A stretch of DNA of 40,939 bases from positions 1-40,939 of IMG/VR virus record IMGVR_UViG_3300021518_000003. One strand, given 5' to 3'. Both the position numbers and the translations under genes were made by a program. How positions within the stretch are numbered: position 1 is the first letter of the stretch; each line of letters opens with the position of its first letter. Source of the DNA: a virus. The notes below the pieces were generated by a model that was given only the letters and a program-made list of their open reading frames with translations, had not been told where the DNA came from and made no database searches. Shown piece by piece: positions 30,951-38,451 of the stretch.

Positions 30951-30978
30951 TTGACAAATATGCTATTCTTAGATTAAT
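30951..30978 (+). promoter_or_regulatory. Candidate late promoter
   Basis: TTGACA at 30951-30956 and ATTAAT at 30973-30978 with a 16-base spacer. An overlapping alternative is TTGCAC (30941-30946) with TATTCT (30964-30969), spacer 17. Transcripts would start about 30985 and meet a strong terminator about 50 bases later, as in lambda-type late promoters with a terminated leader. Confidence 0.55.
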
Positions 30979-31009
30979 AGGTTTGCGGGATAACAACTTT
31001 ACATAACAT

Positions 31010-31038
31010 GACCTGCCATTTACGGCAGGTCTATTTTT
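31010..31038 (+). terminator. Strong rho-independent terminator
   Basis: GACCTGCC (31010-31017) pairs perfectly with GGCAGGTC (31024-31031) over a six-base loop, followed by TATTTTTAT. It ends early transcription and any short transcript from the promoter at 30951. Confidence 0.92.
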
Positions 31039-31094
31039 ATTTGGTAATGGCTGCAGCGGCAGTTGTTATAAATTCCTCCTTTCTACATATTGAA

Positions 31095-31127
31095 TAACCT
31101 TACGGTGTACAGGTTAACCGTCTTTTT
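31095..31127 (+). terminator. Two mutually exclusive hairpins with T-run (attenuator-like)
   Basis: TAACC (31095-31099) can pair with GGTTA (31112-31116), or ACGGT (31102-31106) with ACCGT (31117-31121), the second followed by TTTTT. The stems share bases, so forming one excludes the other. They are short, so support is modest. Confidence 0.4.
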
Positions 31128-31136
31128 ATTAATTTC

Positions 31137-31233
31137 TATGGTGAGGCGTGAACGAGTACACGCGACTACTTTTTAAGGTCAATGTTGGGCTGAGAGAGGT
31201 TTGCCCGAGCAGGTTTGACTCCTGTCACCATAG
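31137..31233 (+). tRNA. tRNA-like element with long variable arm (degenerate or atypical)
   Basis: The ends TATGGTG (31137-31143) and CACCATA (31226-31232) form a perfect seven-pair acceptor stem. GCGTG/CACGC makes a D-arm. TTGGGC and GCCCGA make a variable arm with a large loop. GCAGG-TTTGACT-CCTGT is a normal T-arm with seven-base loop. The anticodon arm is poor: GACT pairs with GGTC but an A-A mismatch closes the loop CTTTTTA, which would read anticodon TTT with T at position 37. No CCA is encoded. Total 97 bases. It may be a class II tRNA remnant or a regulatory tRNA mimic. Confidence 0.5.
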
Positions 31234-31246
31234 TGTTTGATTATTT

Positions 31247-31270
31247 AGCGTCCTTTGGGGCGCTTTCTTT
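31247..31270 (+). terminator. Terminator after the tRNA-like element
   Basis: AGCGTCC (31247-31253) pairs with GGGCGCT (31258-31264), seven pairs with one G-T, loop TTTG, then TTCTTT. It would end a small RNA holding the tRNA-like sequence and block unmodified transcription into the late genes. Confidence 0.7.
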
Positions 31271-31296
31271 ATGCCCATTTTTAGGAGGTGTACATA

Positions 31297-31404
31297 GTGC
31301 TAATAAAATGCATAACTCTATGCGCATGCCAGCAGGACGGGCATTGCATAAGGGTGTGGAAAGGTTTGCGCTGTCGTGATCGAATGGTCAGGCCAAAAAA
31401 ATAA
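31297..31404 (+). CDS. Cysteine-rich small protein, 35 aa
   Basis: GTG 31297 follows AGGAGGTG with good spacing. It reads MLIKCITLCACQQDGHCIRV then WKGLRCRDRMV, with five cysteines spaced like a small zinc site, and a basic tail. It sits between the control region and terminase small subunit. Real translation is likely from the ribosome site; function unknown. Confidence 0.55.
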   Translation: MLIKCITLCACQQDGHCIRVWKGLRCRDRMVRPKK

Positions 31405-31438
31405 GCCGTGACAATGGCCGGAGGTGGTGACTATGTAG

Positions 31439-32362
31439 ATGGAGTTACACAAACAAGCTGTAAAAGATTATATACTCGGCATGTCATACCAGGATATAGC
31501 CGATAAATACAATGTTGCGCTTAATACCGTTAAGTCGTGGAAGAAAAGACATGGTTGGACGCGGGATAAGCCATCAAAAAAAGGTGCACACTCTGCACCC
31601 CAAAATACAAAGGTGTGCACCACTAAAACAGAAGAGGTGCAAGAACCTGAGCCAGATGAAGAATTGAGCGACCAGGAGCAGCTTTTTGCTTATCACTATG
31701 TTCGCACATGGAACGCTATGCAGGCCGCAATGCTTGCAGGGTATTGCGTTAATAACAAGTATAGTGCCCAGGTGCAAGGGTTTAAGCTTAAGAACAGGCC
31801 GAGAGTTGCAAAAGAGATTGAGCGGCTTAAGGAGCTATTCAGACAGGATATCCACGTTGATATTCAAGATTTCCTTGGTTTTTGCATGAAGGTGGTCAGT
31901 GCTGATGTTGGTGATTATCTACAATTTGGTCAGCGTGAGCGACCCATATTGACAATGGACGGAACAATAATTGATGAAGAAACAGGAAAGCCAATCACTG
32001 AGATTGTTAACTATGTTTCGATGAATGAGAGCTCCATGCTAGACACTACATTGATTCAGGAAGTCAAGCAGGGCAAGGATGGCGTATCTATAAAGATGGT
32101 CAGCAAAGAGTGGGCATGGGAGCAGTTAAAGAAATACTTTGACTGGTTGCCGGATAAATGGAAACGTGAAATGGAAGAAAAGAAACATAAGCTTGAGCGC
32201 GACAAGATTAATAATGGTGGCGGCAACAACTCAGACCAATATGTAATTTACGAACTAGGATGGCAGGGTGAAGATAATGGAGATAGTCAGGAAAAAGATC
32301 ATAATACCTTACAGTCCGAGATTCCCCCAAACCATAATCCACCCACAACTAGAGCGACATAG
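31439..32362 (+). CDS. terS: Terminase small subunit
   Basis: A 307-residue protein. Residues 1-45 are an HTH with YILGMSYQDIADKYNVALNT and VKSWKKRHGW, as in Firmicutes terminase small subunits. Residues 70-130 (LFAYHYVRTWNAMQAAMLAG; NRPRVAKEIERLKEL) are the Terminase_2 domain. The C-terminal part would contact the large subunit, whose gene overlaps by 86 bases. The subunit selects the packaging site, often within or near its own gene. GGAGGTG lies 12 bases upstream. Confidence 0.9.
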   Translation: MELHKQAVKDYILGMSYQDIADKYNVALNTVKSWKKRHGWTRDKPSKKGAHSAPQNTKVCTTKTEEVQEPEPDEELSDQEQLFAYHYVRTWNAMQAAMLAGYCVNNKYSAQVQGFKLKNRPRVAKEIERLKELFRQDIHVDIQDFLGFCMKVVSADVGDYLQFGQRERPILTMDGTIIDEETGKPITEIVNYVSMNESSMLDTTLIQEVKQGKDGVSIKMVSKEWAWEQLKKYFDWLPDKWKREMEEKKHKLERDKINNGGGNNSDQYVIYELGWQGEDNGDSQEKDHNTLQSEIPPNHNPPTTRAT

Positions 32363-33665
32363 ATTTAACTTACTTGTAGCCCATCGTAGGACGGGCAAGT
32401 CAGTCCTCGAGGTAAACCGTGTTATTAAGGCTGCGGCTACGCTAAAAAAGCCATTTGGCAGATATGCATATATTGCACCATTCTTAAAGCAAGCAAAGCG
32501 CATTGCGTGGGATTATCTTAAGCGGTACTCTAAGCCAATACCAACGAGAGGCAAGAACGAATCTGAATTGTTTATTGATATTCCAAATGGGTACAAGCCT
32601 AGTGGTGATGAAGGACCTGAGTACGCACGATCACGCATAGAGTTGTTTGGTGCTGACAATCCCGATAGTATTCGCGGTACTTACTTTGACGGAGTGGTGC
32701 TTGATGAGTATGCACAGATTAAGCCAGAACTTTGGGGCGAGGTAATTAGACCACTGTTATCAGACCGTATGGGCTGGGCTGATTTTACTGGGACACCAAA
32801 AGGGCAAAATGACTTTTACGAAAAGTATGAGTTGGCCTTAAGGATGATTGCGCAAGGAAATCCCAATTGGTGGTGTGGTGTATACCGCGCTGACGAAACG
32901 GGAGTTATAGCGCCAGAGGAATTGGATGAAATGCGCATGCAAATGTCAGAAGCCCAATATAGGCAAGAGTTTTTATGTGACTGGACAGCAAGCGCAGATA
33001 ATATCCTGATAACCATTGACATGGTTCTGGCAGCTATGAAGCGCCATTATAATATTGACCAGTATGGCAGCGCACCGAAGATAATAGGTGTTGACCCTGC
33101 GCGATTTGGTGATGATAGGACGGTCATATTTAGGCGGCAAGGGCTGGTATCGTTTAATCCTGTCATACTGAAAGGACTAGACAACATTCAGGTATCAGGA
33201 AGATTGATTCAGGAAATACAAGCGTTTGACCCTGATGCTGTATTCGTAGATAGTGGCGCTGGGGCTGGAATAATCGACTTTCTTAAAAACTTAGGACATG
33301 ATGTTATCGAAGTAAACTTTGGTGGTAGACCAATCGATCAAGGACAGTATTTTAATAAACGTGCTGAAATGTGGGATCTGATGGCTGACTGGATTCAAGA
33401 TGGTGGTTTGCTGCCAAATATCCCTGAACTAAAAGCCGATTTGGTAACACCATCATATAAATACGACACATCAAACAGGCTTGTTCTTGAACCTAAGGAT
33501 AAAATCAAAGAAAGGCTAGGACGTTCGCCAGATACTGCGGATGCCCTGGCCTTAACTTTCGCTTATCCAGTAGTCAAGAAATCTCATTTGAGAGCAAAGG
33601 CCGACAAAAACGGCATGTACTTTGCTAATAACAATCAACGATATAACCTATTGCAAAGGAGGTAG
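32277..33665 (+). CDS. terL: Terminase large subunit
   Basis: A 462-residue protein from ATG 32277; GTG 32268 is an alternative. Walker A AHRRTGKS at residues 35-42, Walker B VVLDE at 140-144, motif III TGTPKG at 171-176, and nuclease residues D273 (GVDPARFGDD) and D325 (VFVDSGAGAG), with DTADALALTF near the end. It powers DNA entry through the portal and cuts concatemers. The overlap with terS suggests coupled translation. Confidence 0.95.
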   Translation: MEIVRKKIIIPYSPRFPQTIIHPQLERHRFNLLVAHRRTGKSVLEVNRVIKAAATLKKPFGRYAYIAPFLKQAKRIAWDYLKRYSKPIPTRGKNESELFIDIPNGYKPSGDEGPEYARSRIELFGADNPDSIRGTYFDGVVLDEYAQIKPELWGEVIRPLLSDRMGWADFTGTPKGQNDFYEKYELALRMIAQGNPNWWCGVYRADETGVIAPEELDEMRMQMSEAQYRQEFLCDWTASADNILITIDMVLAAMKRHYNIDQYGSAPKIIGVDPARFGDDRTVIFRRQGLVSFNPVILKGLDNIQVSGRLIQEIQAFDPDAVFVDSGAGAGIIDFLKNLGHDVIEVNFGGRPIDQGQYFNKRAEMWDLMADWIQDGGLLPNIPELKADLVTPSYKYDTSNRLVLEPKDKIKERLGRSPDTADALALTFAYPVVKKSHLRAKADKNGMYFANNNQRYNLLQRR

Positions 33666-33669
33666 CGCG

Positions 33670-33882
33670 ATGTGTTTTTCTAAACCTAAAGAGCCTACGG
33701 TAGCACCAATAGCTGCTGCGCCAACCGCTGTCAGTACTGGTGAATCAGAATCTATGAAAGAAACACGTAATAAGGACAGGCAACGGCAACGAGCGGCGGC
33801 AGGGTATCAGCAAAATATACTAACCGGATCAACAGGCGTATCAGATAGCGGTAATGTCGCTAAGAAAACATTGTTAGGGTGA
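33670..33882 (+). CDS. Small conserved head-gene protein, 70 aa
   Basis: ATG 33670 with AAAGGAGG upstream. The sequence MCFSKPKEPTVAPIAAAPT, then ETRNKDRQRQRAAAGYQQNI and KKTLLG, is a recurrent small protein between terminase and portal in podoviruses with the BPP-1-like order. It is basic and disordered; a connector or assembly role is possible but not shown. Confidence 0.75.
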   Translation: MCFSKPKEPTVAPIAAAPTAVSTGESESMKETRNKDRQRQRAAAGYQQNILTGSTGVSDSGNVAKKTLLG

Positions 33883-33886
33883 TGTT

Positions 33887-35572
33887 ATGAAGTGGATGGA
33901 TGGTAATAAAGATAGTCCTATTAGGAAAGATGAACTTAATCGCATACACAAAAACCTATTTCAGCAGCAGCAAAGATGGAAAGAAACATGGAAAGAGATT
34001 CGCGACTATATCAATCCATACTTAGGTTTTTTCGAGGAAGATACACCTAACAGCGGCCAAAAGCGTGATGATAAGCTGATAAGTACTAAGGTTATCTTAT
34101 CGACCAATACACACGCAGCAGGCATGCAGAATGGCATTACATCACCTACTAGGCAATGGGTTAAGCTCACAATCGCTGACCCTGATATTGCCAAGCTAGA
34201 AGAAGTTCGTTATTGGTGTGATGATGTCACCCAATTGATGAATGATGTATTTAGCAAATCTAATTTCTACAGTGCTGCTCACATGTTCTACAAAGAGCGC
34301 GGCGTATTCGGCACGGCAGCTATGATGATTGTGGAAGATGATGAAACAGTCATACACTGCCGAACATTCACCATGGGTGAATATGCGATTGCAAATGACC
34401 GTAAGGGCAGAGTTCGCCGAATGGCGCGGTTAATGCGTATGACATGTGCCGAGATTGTTGAAATGTTTGGCTTGGATAACTGCCCTCAACAAATTCAAGA
34501 TCAATTCAGAGCCAAGAACTATGAAGGTTATTACGAAGTTAAGTGGCTTATGTTGCCTAACACAATGGTAACCAAGGGTAAGATTGATAAATGGAACAAG
34601 CCGTTCTTGTCGTTATACTGGATGAATGAAGGTGCAGAAGATGAATTCTTAGAAGTAGGCGGCTTTGATGAATGGCCTGCTCCATGCTCCCGGTGGGATC
34701 TGGTTGGCGCTAACTCATACGGTAATGGTCCCGGGCATTATGCGCTTAGCGAAAGCAAATCAGCGCAGGTCATTGATGAGGATATTCATATTGGCGTTAA
34801 AAAGGGAGTAGATCCCCCAATGATAGCACCGTCAGACGTATTAAAGTCAGGCGGTGTTAATACTTTGCCGAATGGTATTACCTTCTATGAACGCGAATAT
34901 GGCGACACAGCAGTAAAGCCAGCTATGCAGGTGCAGTTAAATATTCGTGAGGCAAAAGAGCTTAAGGCAGAGAAGGAAGCTATAATTGACAAACATTTCT
35001 TTGTGGATTTGTTCCGAATGCTTGAAGGTATAGACAATGGCAATATCACGGCGAGAGAGATTATTGAGCGTGTGCAGGAGAAGATGTCACTTATAGGTCC
35101 TGCTTACGATCTTCTGCAGAGCGAGTTTCTACGTCCTGTGATTGAACGTGTATTCGGAATAATGCTGCGCAATGGGATGCTACCAGAGCCGCCGGAAGTA
35201 ATTCAAGGTATGGATATTAAAATTGAGTATGTCAGCGTAATGGCTCAGGCTCAGAAGATGAACGGGTTAACTTCTGTTGATCAATTCCTCGAATTTGTTG
35301 CTAGAGCGGCTCAAATTAGACCCGACGTTGCTGATAAAGTTGATCTTGATGAAGGTGTCGACAGATATGGAGAAATGCTTAGCGTACCACCGTCATTAAT
35401 TTTATCTGATGAACGTGTAGCTCAAATAAGACAAGCCAGAGCCGAAAGAGAGCAACAAATGCAAACCGCAGAAATGGGCATGCAAGCGGCTCAAGGAGCT
35501 AAGACATTGGCTGATACTCCTATGGACACCAATAGCGCCTTAAATGCGCTGTTAGGGGGGCAGGTACAATGA
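33887..35572 (+). CDS. Portal / head-to-tail connector protein
   Basis: A 561-residue protein of the Head-tail_con family: QQRWKETWKEIRDYINPYLG at the start, STNTHAAGMQNGITSPTRQW, KERGVFGTAAMMIVEDDETV, and the end PPEVIQGMDIKIEYVSVMAQ. Twelve copies form the portal ring in T7-like phages, through which DNA enters and leaves the head. Position after terminase and before head genes agrees. It overlaps the next gene by four bases. Confidence 0.92.
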   Translation: MKWMDGNKDSPIRKDELNRIHKNLFQQQQRWKETWKEIRDYINPYLGFFEEDTPNSGQKRDDKLISTKVILSTNTHAAGMQNGITSPTRQWVKLTIADPDIAKLEEVRYWCDDVTQLMNDVFSKSNFYSAAHMFYKERGVFGTAAMMIVEDDETVIHCRTFTMGEYAIANDRKGRVRRMARLMRMTCAEIVEMFGLDNCPQQIQDQFRAKNYEGYYEVKWLMLPNTMVTKGKIDKWNKPFLSLYWMNEGAEDEFLEVGGFDEWPAPCSRWDLVGANSYGNGPGHYALSESKSAQVIDEDIHIGVKKGVDPPMIAPSDVLKSGGVNTLPNGITFYEREYGDTAVKPAMQVQLNIREAKELKAEKEAIIDKHFFVDLFRMLEGIDNGNITAREIIERVQEKMSLIGPAYDLLQSEFLRPVIERVFGIMLRNGMLPEPPEVIQGMDIKIEYVSVMAQAQKMNGLTSVDQFLEFVARAAQIRPDVADKVDLDEGVDRYGEMLSVPPSLILSDERVAQIRQARAEREQQMQTAEMGMQAAQGAKTLADTPMDTNSALNALLGGQVQ

Positions 35573-35904
35573 TAAGCAATGAAACATTGATGATTAAAGT
35601 CAATGAGCAGCTTGACATTCAGAACATGCAAGACATAAAAGAAATACTTGCTACTCCTGCGGGGCGCAGATTCTTTCAATGGCTTGTAATGCGTTGTGGT
35701 CAGAATAATACCAGCTTTACCCGTGATAGCCGAACTTACTTCAATGAGGGTATGCGTAATGTAGCCCTGATACTTGAAGGTTGTTTAAAGGCTATGGGAT
35801 TGTCTGGTGTTGATTTACTGCACAGCGCAGAAAAGGAATACATCATCTATCAAGAGTCAGTTAAGCGCGATATTATAAATCAGCATGAAAGGAGCGGTAA
35901 ATAG
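35569..35904 (+). CDS. Bbp19-like head protein
   Basis: A 111-residue protein with IKEILATPAGRRFFQWLVMR, CGQNNTSFTRDSRTYFNEGM and RNVALILEGCLKAMG, the Bbp19-type domain found right after portal genes in BPP-1-like podoviruses. Its start overlaps the portal stop (ATGA). It is probably a minor capsid or assembly protein. Confidence 0.85.
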   Translation: MISNETLMIKVNEQLDIQNMQDIKEILATPAGRRFFQWLVMRCGQNNTSFTRDSRTYFNEGMRNVALILEGCLKAMGLSGVDLLHSAEKEYIIYQESVKRDIINQHERSGK

Positions 35905-35957
35905 TGAGAATGTTCTTTTGGTCGCGATTTATGATCGTAATCTAAGGAGGTGATCCA
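35904..35957 (+). promoter_or_regulatory. Short ORF followed by an extended Shine-Dalgarno sequence
   Basis: GTG 35904 begins a 13-codon ORF (MRMFFWSRFMIVI) with AAAGGAG upstream; its TAA stop overlaps AAGGAGGTGATCC at 35944-35956. That 13-mer is the exact complement of the 16S rRNA 3' end, far longer than a normal ribosome site, but no ATG follows at the right distance. Just after it GCGG(TG)-CTAAT-(CA)CCGC-type pairing makes a hairpin at 35963-35982. It may hold or load ribosomes for the next genes. Confidence 0.45.
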
Positions 35958-36032
35958 AATCTAGGCGGTGCTAATCACTCCGCATAATAAAATACTAATT
36001 GGAGAGTGTTATTATGTTTGAAAAAATTAAGC

Positions 36033-36245
36033 ATGGGACCAATAAAAGAAAATGGAGTTAACGGTGTATGCAACGAAGATTTAATTGCAATGGTTATTTG
36101 TCGCCTTGAGCATTTCCAAAAAGGAGCGTATGCTTGCAGGGAAAATGCTCTTGCAATTACTAAGCTGGAAGAATCGTTACTGTGGTTGCGCAAGCGTACA
36201 ATGGGGCGCGAACAACGCGGTGCTGAAGGAACAAGTAAAGTATAA
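36033..36245 (+). CDS. Acb2/Tad1-hairpin-like small protein (candidate anti-CBASS/anti-Thoeris)
   Basis: About 70 residues from ATG 36033 (GTG 36006 is an alternative with overlapping GGAG). [20 protein letters not shown], then [20 protein letters not shown] and [13 protein letters not shown], ending RGAEGTSKV, matches the small helical phage family now grouped with Acb2/Tad1, whose studied members bind cyclic nucleotide signals and block immune effectors. Here it lies among head genes rather than early genes. An overlapping 15-codon ORF (36014-36061) has the better ribosome site, so translation may be coupled. The function is inferred from remembered similarity. Confidence 0.6.
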   Translation: MGPIKENGVNGVCNEDLIAMVICRLEHFQKGAYACRENALAITKLEESLLWLRKRTMGREQRGAEGTSKV

Positions 36246-36268
36246 GCGGCTATAGGCCGTTATTTTTA
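36246..36268 (+). terminator. Weak terminator after the Acb2-like gene
   Basis: CGGC (36247-36250) pairs with GCCG (36256-36259), extended by A-T and G-T pairs, followed by TTATTTTTA. The stem is short, so partial termination between this gene and the scaffold gene is likely. Confidence 0.5.
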
Positions 36269-36291
36269 TGCTCAAATAAGGAGGACTAACC

Positions 36292-36942
36292 ATGTCAAAA
36301 GAAATAAACTCACTCGCCGCACAGGATTACACCGGATCGGGAGTGAGGTCGTTCGTATTCAACTTGCAAAATCATAATGAACCGCCTGCTGGTGATCCAC
36401 CAGCAATGCCGCCTGCTGATCCGGCAACACCGCCATCAGGAGATCCTCCGCCTGCCACACCGCCAACCGATCCACCTGCTGAACCGCCTAAAAATGATAA
36501 GCCCACTGGTGCACCAGAAGCCTATACAGACTTTGCAGTGCCAGAGGGCTTTACTTATGACAAAGAAGCAGGCGCAGAGTTCCATGCTGTAGCGAAAGAG
36601 CTTAATTTGTCTCAGGATCAGGCTCAAAAGCTAATGGATCTGTACAGCAAACAAATGACAGGCATGCAGGAGTTACAAACTGAGCAGGCAAAGGCGTGGC
36701 ATGAAGAAAGCGCTAAAACGTACAAGCAGGATGAAATTGATCTTGCTAACAAAACGTTAGGCCGTTTCGCCGATAAGGAATTTATTCAAATGTTAGCAGA
36801 TAGCGGTCTAGGAAACCACCCTAAGATGATTGGGGTATTTAAGTCAATTGGTCAGCAGATTTCCGAAGGGAAGTTTGTTGATGCACCACCGCCGCCAAGT
36901 AGCGGTCCAAAGTATGCAAATAGTCCAGGAATGTATAAATAA
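36292..36942 (+). CDS. Scaffolding / capsid assembly protein
   Basis: A 216-residue protein in front of the capsid gene. Residues 17-27 (SGVRSFVFNLQ) are followed by a Pro-rich disordered linker (about 32-80, with many PP and PPxDP units), then helices YTDFAVPEGFTYDKEAGAEF, AKELNLSQDQAQKLMDLYSK and TLGRFADKEFIQMLADSGL. The C-terminus is again Pro/Ser-rich. Acidic, helical and placed before the capsid, it fits a T7/BPP-1-type scaffold. The many consecutive prolines may require EF-P. Confidence 0.75.
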   Translation: MSKEINSLAAQDYTGSGVRSFVFNLQNHNEPPAGDPPAMPPADPATPPSGDPPPATPPTDPPAEPPKNDKPTGAPEAYTDFAVPEGFTYDKEAGAEFHAVAKELNLSQDQAQKLMDLYSKQMTGMQELQTEQAKAWHEESAKTYKQDEIDLANKTLGRFADKEFIQMLADSGLGNHPKMIGVFKSIGQQISEGKFVDAPPPPSSGPKYANSPGMYK

Positions 36943-36957
36943 GGGAGGCAAACAAGA

Positions 36958-38001
36958 ATGGCAAAGTTTAAATTCGACATACAGTTATTTGCAACTGTAG
37001 GCACAAACACTGTAACTTTAGCTGATATTAAGGCAAGACAAGATCCTAATGGGTTGATGGCTCAAGTGTTAGAAGTATTAGCGCTTGATAATCAAATTCT
37101 AGCTGACATGCGCTGGATGGAAGGTAATCTTCCTACTGGTAACGTGACAACTCAGCGTTCTAGCATTCCAAAGCCAGGAACGCGCCGTTTAAATGAAGGT
37201 GCTAAGAAGTCTAAATCTAGCACTAAACAGGTAACTGATACCTGCTGCATCCTGGAAGATAACAGTGAAATTGACGAAGAAACACTTTCGTTGGCACCAA
37301 ACAAAGAAGCATATCGTACTAGCGAAGATGCTGCATTTACCGAAGGATTCCGTCAGGAATGCGCGCGTTTGATTTTCTACGGCAATACTGATTCAAATGA
37401 AGCCGAGTTTAATGGTCTTGATGTTCGATACAATAAAATTAGCACAGTCAAGACTAAACCAGGATATCAAATAATTTCTGCCGGCGGTTCTGGTAGTGAC
37501 AATGCATCAGCATGGCTGATAGACCACGATGCAAATGGTCAGGGTATGGCTGGTATTTATCCAAAAGGAAGTGTTGCTGGTCTTGATACTCGAGATATGG
37601 GTTTGCAGCGTTTAGTTGATTCAAATGGCAATCCTTACTATGGATATTGCACTAACTTTAAATGGAAACCAGGTATTGCCGTTAAAAACTATCGCAAAGT
37701 TTCCCGTGTTGCCAATATTGATACTTCTGATTTGATTACTTTTGGTTCTGGATCCGATACTTCGCCTAATTTAATTCAGAAGTTTATTCTAGCGCAAAAC
37801 CGTATTCATAACAAAGGCGGTAGTGCTGTTTGGTATGTTAATGAGCTAGTTTATAGCTGGCTGCAAATTATGCTGATGGACAAGAAAAATGTGTATATTA
37901 CCCGTCAAGAACTGATGGGCAAAGCACCTCAACTTTATTTTAATGGCGATCCTGTTCGTATGTGCGATGCATTACTTAGCACCGAAGCTACTATCTCATA
38001 A
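36958..38001 (+). CDS. Major capsid protein
   Basis: A 347-residue protein starting MAKFKFDIQLFATVGTNTVT, an N-terminus typical of Firmicutes phage capsid proteins. Motifs NEGAKKSKSSTKQVTDTCC, DEETLSLAPNKEAYRTSEDA, FRQECARLIFYGNTDSNEAE and GIYPKGSVAGLDTRDMG match the HK97-fold capsid of BPP-1-like podoviruses. Its position between scaffold and cement-like protein agrees. A stable hairpin lies around its stop codon. GGGAGG precedes ATG. Confidence 0.92.
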   Translation: MAKFKFDIQLFATVGTNTVTLADIKARQDPNGLMAQVLEVLALDNQILADMRWMEGNLPTGNVTTQRSSIPKPGTRRLNEGAKKSKSSTKQVTDTCCILEDNSEIDEETLSLAPNKEAYRTSEDAAFTEGFRQECARLIFYGNTDSNEAEFNGLDVRYNKISTVKTKPGYQIISAGGSGSDNASAWLIDHDANGQGMAGIYPKGSVAGLDTRDMGLQRLVDSNGNPYYGYCTNFKWKPGIAVKNYRKVSRVANIDTSDLITFGSGSDTSPNLIQKFILAQNRIHNKGGSAVWYVNELVYSWLQIMLMDKKNVYITRQELMGKAPQLYFNGDPVRMCDALLSTEATIS

Positions 38002-38012
38002 GGGATAGTAGC
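37987..38012 (+). terminator. Hairpin over the capsid gene stop codon
   Basis: GCTACTATC (37987-37995) pairs perfectly with GATAGTAGC (38004-38012), with the TAA stop in the eight-base loop and ATTTTATT downstream. It could give partial termination, so that the capsid gene is more abundant than its followers, or protect the mRNA 3' end. Confidence 0.6.
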
Positions 38013-38038
38013 TATCATTTTATTAAGGAGGACTCACT

Positions 38039-38440
38039 ATGCGTGATTTATTGAATACCTATTCTGATGCCCAGGCTTTAACCTCAACAGGTAACACCGA
38101 TTCAACTAACACGATTGATCAACTTGCCGATGGTGACACCTTTGAAGCGCCGTTTATTCGTGTTAAGGTTAACACTACTTTTACCTCTGGTGGATCTGCA
38201 ACATTGGCCGTCAATTTGATTACTGATGATGATGTAGCGTTTGGATCTCCAAAAACATTTCCGTTGGTAGCTGCAACCGCAGTTGCTTCACTAACCGCAG
38301 GAACTGTTTTGTATCAAGGGCGCTTGCCTATTGGCATGCAGCATTATCACAAATTGCAGTATGTTATTGGTACTGCAGCCATGACCGCAGGGAAAGTAGA
38401 TGCGTTCTTAACTGAAGCCGTACCTACTAACAAAATGTAG
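38039..38440 (+). CDS. Bbp16-family capsid cement protein
   Basis: A 133-residue beta-rich protein: MRDLLNTYSDAQALTSTGNT, PFIRVKVNTTFTSGGSATLA, VNLITDDDVAFGSPKTFPLV, then LYQGRLPIGMQHYHKLQYVI. This is the pattern of the Bbp16 cement protein, which decorates and stabilises BPP-1-like capsids as trimers. It follows the capsid gene with AAGGAGG upstream. Confidence 0.88.
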   Translation: MRDLLNTYSDAQALTSTGNTDSTNTIDQLADGDTFEAPFIRVKVNTTFTSGGSATLAVNLITDDDVAFGSPKTFPLVAATAVASLTAGTVLYQGRLPIGMQHYHKLQYVIGTAAMTAGKVDAFLTEAVPTNKM

Positions 38441-38451
38441 GAGCGTGCCAA

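Noticed and set aside
35944-35956. Fragment of a 16S rRNA gene
   Set aside because: It is the complement, not the sense, of the 16S 3' end and only 13 bases; an extended ribosome-binding sequence is the better reading.
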